Of a DNA stretch of 41,035 bases, positions 30,128 to 36,417 are shown piece by piece. The notes beneath the pieces are model-generated. The model did no database searches. It had not been told where the DNA came from and worked only from the letters and a program-made list of their open reading frames with translations. Location of the stretch: NCBI GenBank assembly GCA_014650015.1, contig BMUD01000036.1, positions 1-41,035 of the forward strand, in the 5' to 3' direction. Both the position numbers and the translations under genes were made by a program. The stretch comes from Streptomyces griseoloalbus (GTDB lineage Bacteria; Actinomycetota; Actinomycetes; Streptomycetales; Streptomycetaceae). Every line of letters begins with the position of its first letter. Position 1 is the first letter of the stretch.

Positions 30128-30981
30128 GCGTCCACCGCCGGGTCGCCGGGGTACGGGACGGGTGCCCACACCTGGATGAACTCGTGGTCCTTGTGGCCGG
30201 CGGCGAAGTGGTCGGCGGCGTCCTTGCCGGTCTTGGCCTGGACGACGTAGACGGAGTGCGCCAGGCCGCGGAGGCTGTCGACGACGGCGAGGGCGTGTTC
30301 GCGTCCCTTCTCGTCGCGGTCGGCGACGATGGTGACGTCGGCGCCCTCGAGGAACTTGGCGTGCTCGGCGGTCCACTTCGTGGCGCCGCCCGCGTTGCAG
30401 GTGGCGGCCAGGCCGTGGTCGACGAGCGCGTGGACGTCCTTCTCGCCCTCGGCGATGAAGATGACCCGGTCGGCTTCCTTCGCGGCGAGCAGCTCGGGCA
30501 GCCGGTACGGGACCAGGCGGACGAGCCGGTTGCCGCGCTCATCGTTGAGGGACCAGCGGCGCCCGGACTTCGCGGCCGGGTCGGGCCGCCACTGGGCGAA
30601 GTCCTTGTGGTCGCAGCGGGTGACGCCGTGGACGACGCCGCCGTTCTCGTCGCGGTAGATGTACTGCGCGACTCGCTTGTGGCCGTGCCGCTGGCAGGGG
30701 ATCCAGGTGTCGTCGGCGGGCCGGTCGCGCGTCCGCTCGAGGGGCTCGTCGAACAGGTCGGCCTCGGTCCAGCCAATGGCGGCGAGGAAGTCGGTGTTGC
30801 CCTGGCACTTGTGGCAGAACAGGGCGATGCCGTTGTCGATGCGGCTGATGGCGACGGTGTCGGGGGCGTCGCCGTCGTGGCAGAGGCCGCGGGTGCGGAG
30901 TCTGCCACTTTGGTAGCGCGTGGGTTCGCCCCGGTCGCGGAGCAGGTCCGCGATGCGGTTGAAGGCGATGGTGTCGATCAC
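30124..30981 (-). CDS. TOPRIM-domain DNA primase
   Basis: A 285-residue protein from GTG 30981. The N-terminal zinc-finger-like part (CHDGDAPD ... LFCHKCQG, residues 34-60) precedes a TOPRIM domain with the acidic signature VIFIAEGEKDVHALVDHG (near 172-190) and the DxD motif TIVADRDEKGRE (near 213-225). It synthesises primers or supports the adjacent DUF3987 protein. It is shorter than full bacterial DnaG and has no helicase part. The ATGA overlap with the DUF3987 gene shows coupled expression. Confidence 0.88.
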   Translation of the reverse strand: MIDTIAFNRIADLLRDRGEPTRYQSGRLRTRGLCHDGDAPDTVAISRIDNGIALFCHKCQGNTDFLAAIGWTEADLFDEPLERTRDRPADDTWIPCQRHGHKRVAQYIYRDENGGVVHGVTRCDHKDFAQWRPDPAAKSGRRWSLNDERGNRLVRLVPYRLPELLAAKEADRVIFIAEGEKDVHALVDHGLAATCNAGGATKWTAEHAKFLEGADVTIVADRDEKGREHALAVVDSLRGLAHSVYVVQAKTGKDAADHFAAGHKDHEFIQVWAPVPYPGDPAVDA

Positions 30982-31026
30982 GAACTGCTCTCTTCTACGA
31001 GCGTTGGCCAGTTGGTTCGTGGGGTG

Positions 31027-31059
31027 AGGGCGGGCGCTACCCCCAGCAGCGCCCGCCCT
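31027..31059. terminator. 12-bp perfect hairpin before the primase gene
   Basis: AGGGCGGGCGCT / AGCGCCCGCCCT with a 9-nt loop, six bases after the stop at 31066 and 46 bases before the primase start. A strong stem with no T run. It could attenuate the early transcript ahead of replication genes. Confidence 0.55.
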
Positions 31060-31065
31060 TGACCG

Positions 31066-31320
31066 CTATGCCGCTCTGCGCTTGGCGTGGGCGATGTCCT
31101 CGGCGGCGGCGGTGATGCGGGTGCACCAGTTGCGGGCGGCCGTGACGACAGAAAGCGGCGTGGGCTGGGCCTCAAGGTCGTGCCGGATGGAGTCGAGGAC
31201 CATCTCGTGCAGGGCGCGTTCCTGCTGCCGCTGCACGTACAGCTGGCCTTCGTCCGGCGCGAGCGCGTCGAGGTCGATGGGCTCGTCGACGGGCCAGCGG
31301 CCGGGGACGCGGTCGTTCAC
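31066..31320 (-). CDS. Small early phage protein, 84 aa
   Basis: Starts at GTG 31320 (MNDRVPGRWPVDEPIDLDAL...), overlapping the upstream stop by four bases. Acidic N-terminal third, then a long helix (GQLYVQRQQERALHEMVLDSIRHDLEAQ), then a basic end (EDIAHAKRRAA). No named family. It lies last in a four-gene coupled run between the HTH gene and the primase. Small early proteins of this kind often target host functions, but nothing in the sequence shows which. Confidence 0.6.
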   Translation of the reverse strand: MNDRVPGRWPVDEPIDLDALAPDEGQLYVQRQQERALHEMVLDSIRHDLEAQPTPLSVVTAARNWCTRITAAAEDIAHAKRRAA

Positions 31321-31511
31321 GACATCGCCTCCTTGCGGTGGGCCGGCCAACCGGGGCCGGGCGGAATCTCGGGCAGGCCCTTGAGGGCGCTCGGCGTGTG
31401 CTCGGAGCAGCGCAGGCCGGTGATGTAGCGGCGGACGCCGTCGGTCTTCCGGCAATGCCGCCGCTCGGAGCCGACCCAGTGCGTGCACTCGGGACGCAGC
31501 TGCTCACTCAT
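31317..31511 (-). CDS. Small Cys/His-rich protein, 64 aa
   Basis: A 64-residue protein with CTHWVGSERRHC and LRCSEHTP, four Cys/His groups compatible with one zinc site (residues 9-37), and a Pro-rich tail ending PAHRKEAMS. ATG 31511 overlaps the neighbouring stop. This compact zinc-binding form recurs in actinophage early regions, without known function. Confidence 0.62.
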   Translation of the reverse strand: MSEQLRPECTHWVGSERRHCRKTDGVRRYITGLRCSEHTPSALKGLPEIPPGPGWPAHRKEAMS

Positions 31512-31717
31512 GCCGCCTCCTTGGCCATGCTGGCCACGACGGGGGCGAAGATGCCGCGCAGGGTGGCGATCTGCTCGGTGGTCAGCGGCGGCGCTGCAGC
31601 GGTATTGCGTTCGATGCGCGCCCAGTAGGCGGCGTTCCTCTTCGGGTCGGCGAAGCGGACCGGGCGGGCCGGTGTGGCTACACCCCCGGCCGTCGGGGTG
31701 CTCCGTGGGGCGGTCAC
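31508..31717 (-). CDS. Small early protein, 69 aa
   Basis: A 69-residue protein from GTG 31717. Disordered basic start (TAPRSTPTAGGVATPARPVRF), then an amphipathic helical part (NAAYWARIERNTAAAPPLTTEQIATLRGIFAPVVASMAKEAA). Four-base overlaps tie it to both neighbours. The helical end resembles a small protein-interaction motif. No family recognised. Confidence 0.6.
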   Translation of the reverse strand: MTAPRSTPTAGGVATPARPVRFADPKRNAAYWARIERNTAAAPPLTTEQIATLRGIFAPVVASMAKEAA

Positions 31718-32184
31718 GCCTGCCCCCTCTTCTGCAGGTCGAGGACCAGGCTGCGGATCGCGGCGAGCCGCTCGACGGGGGCCTGCCCCTTGGGGAAGGC
31801 GGCGATGATGCTGCCGTCGTTCTTGACCGCGGCGAAGGCGCGGAAGCGGGCGGCGAGGTCGGGCGCGTCCTCGATGAGGCTGGCTATATCGAGCTCCTCG
31901 AGCTCGATGTCAAACTCGGCGAGGAACGCGGGGATCAGGACCTTCTCGGCGTACTCGCTGATGAGTGCCTCGATGCGGTCGGCCTTCTCGCGGAGCGAGG
32001 TGACCTTGGCCAGCGCCTGGGCCGGGGTGACCACCTGAAGGTCACCCTGGTTTCCCTGCGTGGCGGCGACCAGCGTGAGCTGGCCGTCGTCGAGGTCGGC
32101 CATGACCTCGACGGTCAGGCTGGCGGTGATGCCCTGCTCGGGCAGAGTCGACGGCGCCGTTGCCGTCGTGGGAAGCTTGCTCAT
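31714..32184 (-). CDS. Hypothetical early protein, 156 aa
   Basis: A 156-residue acidic protein (MSKLPTTATAPSTLPEQGIT...). Beta-rich N-terminal part (TASLTVEVMADLDDGQLTLVAATQ), then a helical, Leu/Glu-rich middle (KVTSLREKADRIEALISEYAEKV, FDIELEELDIASLIEDAPDL), then a short basic end. ATG 32184 was chosen over GTG 32190, which is two codons upstream. No named family. It is the second gene of the leftward early operon. Confidence 0.62.
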   Translation of the reverse strand: MSKLPTTATAPSTLPEQGITASLTVEVMADLDDGQLTLVAATQGNQGDLQVVTPAQALAKVTSLREKADRIEALISEYAEKVLIPAFLAEFDIELEELDIASLIEDAPDLAARFRAFAAVKNDGSIIAAFPKGQAPVERLAAIRSLVLDLQKRGQA

Positions 32185-32201
32185 GAGCACGTTCCGTTCT
32201 C

Positions 32202-32486
32202 TTACTTGCAGGTAGGTGCGGATTGCTCAACAGGAGCGGCCGGCTGGTACCCGGCCGCTTCGTCGTTTTCGGCGGTCTCTCCCGGCTGGTACACGGGAGA
32301 GACGCCGTGGCCCGCCTTGGCGAGCAGCTCTTCGTCGAACTCTCTGATGGCCGCCGCGGGGTACAAGTGCCGCCGGCCGACTTTCGTGCTCTTGGGGCCG
32401 TACCCGATGTGGCGCCAGTACCGGACCGTGCCCGGTGCTGTGCGGTAACGGGCGGCCACCTCGTCGGTGGTGAGGTAGTGCTCCAT
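32202..32486 (-). CDS. HTH_17/MerR-like DNA-binding protein, first gene of early operon
   Basis: A 94-residue protein. Residues 1-55 form the MerR/excisionase-like fold (LTTDEVAARYRTAPGTVRYWRHIGYGPKSTKVGRRHLYPAAAIREF). A tail with two similar peptides (PVYQPGE and AGYQPAA) follows, encoded by two RNA hairpins. The SD AGAAGG lies six bases before ATG 32486 and overlaps a copy of the operator-like repeat. It is transcribed divergently from the repressor, where temperate phages keep cro or xis. It could be a Cro-like regulator or directionality factor. A TTG start at 32492 is the alternative. Confidence 0.78.
   Translation of the reverse strand: MEHYLTTDEVAARYRTAPGTVRYWRHIGYGPKSTKVGRRHLYPAAAIREFDEELLAKAGHGVSPVYQPGETAENDEAAGYQPAAPVEQSAPTCK
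32235..32303 (-). promoter_or_regulatory. Pair of RNA hairpins with the same loop in the 3' end of the HTH gene
   Basis: Stem 1 is GTCTCTCCCG/CGGGAGAGAC (32275-32303). Stem 2 is AGCGGCCGG/CCGGCCGCT (32235-32259). Both stems are perfect (10 and 9 bp) and both loops carry GTACCAG on the minus strand. They lie about 225-290 bases into the leftward transcript. This is a candidate attenuator or antitermination (put-like) element. Confidence 0.45.
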
Positions 32487-32488
32487 GG

Positions 32489-32502
32489 CCAACCTTCTCA
32501 GG
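32489..32502. promoter_or_regulatory. Operator-like repeat, copy 1
   Basis: CAACCTTCTCAGGG matches copy 2 (32561-32574) at 13 of 14 bases. This copy covers the ribosome binding site of the HTH gene. It is a probable repressor or Cro binding site by position. No binding is shown by the sequence itself. Confidence 0.5.
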
Positions 32503-32505
32503 GAT

Positions 32506-32528
32506 GCGTCACGTGTTAACCGTGATGC
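32506..32528. promoter_or_regulatory. Imperfect palindrome in the immunity region
   Basis: GCGTCACG and CGTGATGC (seven of eight pairs) around the 7-base TGTTAAC centre, close to the expected transcription start of the leftward operon. A dimeric XRE repressor could bind here. Confidence 0.4.
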
Positions 32529-32534
32529 TCATGG

Positions 32535-32563
32535 AGGATGCACGCCTGTTCGGCGACTGTCAA
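32535..32563 (-). promoter_or_regulatory. Leftward early promoter
   Basis: Minus strand: a perfect -35 TTGACA (32558-32563), 17-nt spacer, and CATCCT (32535-32540) as a weak -10. Start is expected near 32528, giving a leader of about 42 nt before ATG 32486. The -35 overlaps that of the divergent repressor promoter and operator-like copy 2. Confidence 0.5.
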
Positions 32564-32574
32564 CCTTGTCAGGG
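32561..32574. promoter_or_regulatory. Operator-like repeat, copy 2
   Basis: CAACCTTGTCAGGG lies over the -35 elements of both divergent promoters, so a protein bound here would affect both. It differs from copy 1 by one base. Confidence 0.55.
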
Positions 32575-32593
32575 CTCAGCTAGTCGGTACTCT
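32566..32593 (+). promoter_or_regulatory. Repressor promoter
   Basis: -35 TTGTCA (32566-32571), 16-nt spacer, -10 TACTCT (32588-32593). Only eight bases separate the -10 from ATG 32602, so the transcript would start at or beside the A of the start codon (leaderless). No SD precedes that ATG. Confidence 0.6.
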
Positions 32594-32601
32594 TCATCCC
32601 C

Positions 32602-33417
32602 ATGAGGGATAAGCGTGAGTCAACGCAGTTCAACGCTGGAGGGCGTGAGCCGATGGCCGGACGGCTGCCGAAGGTGCTGGCGGCTCGGCTTCGGTCGGCG
32701 CGCAGGGCGGTAGGGCTCTCGCAGGGAGCCGTCGCGGATGCGATGCGCGACCGCGGGTTCACTTGGCGGCAAACAACGGTGGCTAAGACGGAAGCGGCGG
32801 ACAGGCCCGTGCTCTTTGCCGAAGTGGCCGCTCTAGCTCAAATCTATAAGCGCGACTTCAACTACTTCCTGTACGCGGGCACAGAACTAGACGTTCTTGT
32901 GGATGATGCCTCACGGGAACTGGACAGCATCAAGCATGCGCTATCCGAAACGGCGAGTATGCTGGCAGCGCTAAAAAAGGATCGAAGGCTTTATGAATGC
33001 ACGATCGGTGTTGCGACGAGCATCCTCAGGTACCGCAACACGGGCGACTCGGGGGTGCTGCTTGGCGACTTCAGGATGCTGGTGGAGCGGTATGGCTACC
33101 TATGCATGACCTTGGAAGACGTCTACGACTCCATCGGTGTCACGCAAGACCAACTGCATGGCGTGGACCAGGTGGCACTCCAGGATTCGGCAAGGCGTGA
33201 GCGCGCGTACTACGACAGTGTTATTCGAACAAAGACGGAATACGGGGAATCTCCCGAACTGCTTCAAGGTCTGCTCGACTTTAGTGATGGAAAACCGGTG
33301 TCGGAATCTTTGCTCGACGTTCTCCGTGAAAGCGCCGGATGGGTGGACACGGCGACATCTATGCTGGTTGATGTCATCATTTCTGCCGTAGACACTCAAC
33401 TCAAGGCCGATGATTGA
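32602..33417 (+). CDS. XRE-family phage repressor
   Basis: A 271-residue protein, the only plus-strand gene of the prophage. Residues about 25-75 are an XRE helix-turn-helix (LAARLRSARRAVGLSQGAVADAMRD, then RQTTVAKTEAADRPVLFAEVAAL). The rest is helical without protease or recombinase motifs. It lies beside the integrase and divergent from the early operon, the position of an immunity repressor. The start is probably leaderless at ATG 32602. ATG 32653 has a weak SD and is an alternative. Its DNA is markedly less GC-rich than its neighbours, suggesting separate acquisition. The C-terminal part belongs to no family I recognise. The gene ends 17 bases inside the integrase gene's 3' end. Confidence 0.83.
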   Translation: MRDKRESTQFNAGGREPMAGRLPKVLAARLRSARRAVGLSQGAVADAMRDRGFTWRQTTVAKTEAADRPVLFAEVAALAQIYKRDFNYFLYAGTELDVLVDDASRELDSIKHALSETASMLAALKKDRRLYECTIGVATSILRYRNTGDSGVLLGDFRMLVERYGYLCMTLEDVYDSIGVTQDQLHGVDQVALQDSARRERAYYDSVIRTKTEYGESPELLQGLLDFSDGKPVSESLLDVLRESAGWVDTATSMLVDVIISAVDTQLKADD

Positions 33418-34903
33418 TTCCCCGCCTCCAATGGAACACCACGGCGTCGTAGTCGAAGTACCCCCCGTCCGGCATCCGCCCTGGACGGGGGGTTTTCAGT
33501 GTCACCTCGACCAGGGCGCGCAGCGCGTTCCGCTTCCGCTCGAGGTCCAGCGTCTGCCAGGCCGCCCGCACGTCCGGCGCCCCCACCAGCCCCGCCAGCG
33601 GATCCCGCGTTGCCGCGCGCGCCAGCTGCGTCGTCACCCCGGCCAGCTGCGCGCGGGCGGTCTCCATGCCCTCGGTGAACGCGTCCAGCTCCAGCTGCCC
33701 GGCACCGAAGAGACCGCCCAGGTCCCGCATTCGCTGCCGGATTCGCTCGCCCTCGGCCTGCAGCGCGGCCACGTCGATGCCGTCCGGTGCGGGCTCCAGC
33801 AGCTGGTGCGCGTCGGGCCGTGACAGCCGGTCGATGACCTGGTCCTCGACGTACTGGTCGACGAGCTCGGCGCGTCGGCCGCCGCCGTGACCGGTGCCGC
33901 ACTTGTAGCTGGGATGGTTCCGGCCGCCGGACTGCGTGACGGTCATGCCCTTGCCACACCCCGCGCGACCGCACCGGTACAGCAGCGACCCGAGCCACTT
34001 CGGCTGAGCACCCGGGGTCGTCGTGCGCGCCGGGTCCTTAAGGATCGCGCAGACGGCCCTGTACTTCGCCTCGTCGACGATGGGCTCCCACTGCCCGCGC
34101 CCAACCTCCTCGCCCCGGTAGACAGCGATCCCGGCGTTCCTGGGCCGCAGCAGCATGTCCCGCATGTCGGTGTGCGTGACCGGGTTCCCGCGCGTGGTGG
34201 TGACGCCCTTGTCGGCGCACCACTTCACCAGTGACCGGATGGATCCGCCGGACAGGATCTCGTCCGTCCAGAACCGCAGGGCCTCCGCCTCTTCCGGGAC
34301 GGCCTTCATCATGTCCAGCTCAGGCACCTCGACTTCTTCGCCCGTCTTTCGGTCGGTCTTCGTCCGCGTCTCACCGGTGGGCACGCCCCAGCCGAACGGG
34401 CGGATCCCACCCATCCACTCGCCCTTCAACGCCTTCTGCCGACGGGCCCGGGCCACGCGCTCGCCCTTGTGCTCGGACTCCTGGCGGGCGACGGCGCCGA
34501 GGATCCGCGCGGTCATCCGGCCGGAGGGCGTGGCGAGGTCGACGGTCCCGGCCTGCACGGTGTGCGTGGCGATGCCGCGCCGGTCGGACAGCTCGATGTA
34601 CTCCTCCAGCTCGACGATCGAGCGGGTGAGCCGGTCGGTGTGCCAGACGATGACGACGGTGGCCTTGCCCTGGTCGAGGTCGGCGAGCATCCGCCGGTAG
34701 TCCTTGCGGAGCTTCCCGGAGAAGGCGCTCACGTCGTTGTCGACGTACACCTCGAGGACTTCCCAGCCCATCCGTTCGGCGAGGGCTTCGCAGTCCTCGC
34801 GCTGTCGCTCGACGCCGAGGCCGGCGCCGGTACGGTCCTGGCTGATGCGCACGTAGATGACCGCGCGCGTCTTCTGGCCGGCGTCCGGCCGGGTGGTCTT
34901 CAT
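33401..34903 (-). CDS. int: Large serine recombinase (phage integrase)
   Basis: A 500-residue integrase of the large serine family (like phiC31 or Bxb1 Int). The catalytic domain (about 10-160) contains the nucleophile Ser21 in AVIYVRISQDR and VIVWHTDRLTRS. The recombinase domain follows (about 185-290: RPFGWGVPTGETRT, ALRFWTDEILSGGSIRSLVKW). A zinc ribbon lies at about 305-335 (YRCGRAGCGKG ... YKCGTGHGG), then a coiled-coil segment (about 365-425) needed for directionality control. It recombines attP and attB without host factors; excision needs a recombination directionality factor. ATG 34903 is next to attR. The gene ends convergent to the repressor. Confidence 0.94.
   Translation of the reverse strand: MKTTRPDAGQKTRAVIYVRISQDRTGAGLGVERQREDCEALAERMGWEVLEVYVDNDVSAFSGKLRKDYRRMLADLDQGKATVVIVWHTDRLTRSIVELEEYIELSDRRGIATHTVQAGTVDLATPSGRMTARILGAVARQESEHKGERVARARRQKALKGEWMGGIRPFGWGVPTGETRTKTDRKTGEEVEVPELDMMKAVPEEAEALRFWTDEILSGGSIRSLVKWCADKGVTTTRGNPVTHTDMRDMLLRPRNAGIAVYRGEEVGRGQWEPIVDEAKYRAVCAILKDPARTTTPGAQPKWLGSLLYRCGRAGCGKGMTVTQSGGRNHPSYKCGTGHGGGRRAELVDQYVEDQVIDRLSRPDAHQLLEPAPDGIDVAALQAEGERIRQRMRDLGGLFGAGQLELDAFTEGMETARAQLAGVTTQLARAATRDPLAGLVGAPDVRAAWQTLDLERKRNALRALVEVTLKTPRPGRMPDGGYFDYDAVVFHWRRGINHRP
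33461..33496 (+). terminator. Intrinsic terminator of the repressor gene
   Basis: CCCCCCGTCC pairs with GGACGGGGGG around a 12-nt loop and is followed by TTTT. A textbook rho-independent terminator on the plus strand, 44 bases after the repressor stop. It lies inside the integrase coding region, where it also encodes integrase residues. Confidence 0.85.
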
Positions 34904-34957
34904 GCGGTGAGTGTGCCTCAGTAGTGGTGTCTCTGTCCCCAGTTCGGGAAGACGACG
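34904..34957. other. attR, right prophage-host junction
   Basis: The integrase start (34903) is followed by about 40 bases without gene or homology to tadA, then the tadA frame resumes at about 34943. The codons for GKTTLL of its Walker A (34946-34963) are intact, but the expected TGxG before them is replaced by CPQF and an in-frame TAG (34922-34924). The crossover must therefore lie close to 34943-34957. The exact core cannot be set without attL or an empty site. Confidence 0.7.
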
Positions 34958-35545
34958 TTGCTGAGCGCGCTGCTGGGGCTCGTCGGGCCGGAGGAGCGCA
35001 TCGTCCTGGCCGAGGACTCGGCGGAACTGCGGCCCGATCACCCGCACGTCGTGCGGCTGGAGACCAGACCCGCCAACCAGGAGGGCGCGGGCCTCGTCAC
35101 CCTGGAGGACCTGGTGCGGCAGGCGCTGCGGATGCGGCCCGACCGGCTGGTCGTGGGTGAGGTGCGCGGCCCGGAGGTGGTCCATCTGCTGGCCGCCCTC
35201 AACACGGGCCACGAAGGCTCCGGAACCGTCCACGCCAACGCCGCCGCCGACGTGCCGGCCCGGCTGGAGGCGCTCGGTACGGCTGCCGGACTCGACCGGT
35301 TCGCGCTGCACAGCCAGTTGGCTGCCGCCCTCTCGGTGGTGCTCCACCTCGTACGCGACCGGAACGGGCGGCGGCGGATCGCGGAGGTGCATGTGCTCGA
35401 ACGGGACCCGTCGGGGCTGGTGCGGACGGTACCGGCACTGCGGTGGGGGCCGGAGGCCTTCGCCCGCGAGCGGGGATGGCAGCGGCTGCGGGAGCTGCTC
35501 CGGAACGCGGACGGTGATCGACCGCGAGAGGGGATCGGGCGGTGA
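34943..35545 (+). pseudogene. tadA: TadA/CpaF-type secretion ATPase, 5'-truncated by the prophage
   Basis: The C-terminal 200 residues of a type II/IV secretion ATPase. Visible are the second half of Walker A (GKTTLLSALL), the Asp box (ERIVLAEDSAELRP), Walker B (RPDRLVVGEVRG) and the His box (GHEGSGTVHANAAADVPARLEAL). The N-terminal domain and the glycines of the P-loop are missing, since the prophage lies there. The frame has no ATG, only TTG 34958, so no working ATPase is made while the prophage is integrated. The 5' half should lie left of attL. It would power assembly of Flp/Tad-type pili. Its stop overlaps tadB (GTGA). Confidence 0.88.
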
Positions 35546-36417
35546 ACGGGACGACCGAGGTGTCGATGGGCGCGGCCGTGGCCTGTCTGGGGACCGCGGC
35601 CTGGATGCTGGGCGGCGGGCGGGCCGGGGCCAGGCGGGCGCGGTTGCTGCTGGCCGGCGGTGGAGCGGTGGGGAGCGGGCCGCCGGGCCGGCCCCGGGTG
35701 GTCCGCGCCGGGCAGCGGATCCTGGGGCGGCTGCGCGTCGAGTGGTGGTCGTTGGCCGCCGGGATGGTGCTGGCGGTGCTGGGTGCGTCGGTGCTTCCGG
35801 TCGTCGCGGGGGCGGCCGGGGTGCCCTTGCTGCGGAGGTTGCGCAGGGCCGCCACGGAGCGCCGGGTGCGGGAGAGCCGGGGGGACGCGGTGATCGCGCT
35901 GTGCGGTGCGCTGGCCGGCGAGGTGCGCGCCGGGCGCCAACCGGGTGAGGCGCTGCTGCCGGCCGCGCGGGACTCCGGCGGGCTCGGTGACATGCAGGCG
36001 GCGGTGCTGGCCGCCGCGCGGTTCGGCGGGGACGTACCGGACGCGCTCACGGCGGCGGCACAACAGCCGGGCGCCGAAGGGCTGCGGGGACTCGCCGCGT
36101 GCTGGCGGGTGTCGGTGGACCAGGGTGCCGGGCTCGCGGCCGGGCTCGACCGGCTGGAAGCGGCGCTGCGTGCCGAACGCGACCAGCGGGCCGACCTGCG
36201 CTCCCAGTTGGCCGGTGCCCGCGCCACGGCGGTGATGCTCGCCGGGCTCCCGGTCGTGGGCCTGGCGCTCGGCGCCGCACTCGGCGCGGACCCGCTGCGC
36301 ATTCTGCTGCACACACGGCCGGGGCTGGTCTGTCTGGTGGCCGGCGGGGTGCTGGAGGGCCTCGGACTGTGGTGGGCCCTGCGGATCATGCGGGGCGCCG
36401 AGGAGGTGACGAAATGA
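35542..36417 (+). CDS. tadB: TadB-like inner membrane platform protein
   Basis: A 291-residue type II secretion F-family protein. N-terminal membrane segment (about 8-24), a second pair near 65-95 (WWSLAAGMVLAVLGASVLPVVAGAAGVPLL), a cytoplasmic T2SSF domain (about 100-225: DAVIALCGALAGEVRAGRQPGEALLPAARDSGG, DVPDALTAAAQQPGAEGL), and C-terminal segments (AVMLAGLPVVGLALGAAL). Together with TadC it anchors the pilus assembly platform. GTG 35542 overlaps the ATPase stop. Like the rest of the operon, its original promoter is probably separated by the prophage. Confidence 0.85.
   Translation: MNGTTEVSMGAAVACLGTAAWMLGGGRAGARRARLLLAGGGAVGSGPPGRPRVVRAGQRILGRLRVEWWSLAAGMVLAVLGASVLPVVAGAAGVPLLRRLRRAATERRVRESRGDAVIALCGALAGEVRAGRQPGEALLPAARDSGGLGDMQAAVLAAARFGGDVPDALTAAAQQPGAEGLRGLAACWRVSVDQGAGLAAGLDRLEAALRAERDQRADLRSQLAGARATAVMLAGLPVVGLALGAALGADPLRILLHTRPGLVCLVAGGVLEGLGLWWALRIMRGAEEVTK

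Noticed and set aside
34904-34957. tRNA gene at the right attachment site
   Set aside because: No cloverleaf; the junction lies in the tadA coding frame and the integrase is a serine recombinase, which does not favour tRNA targets.
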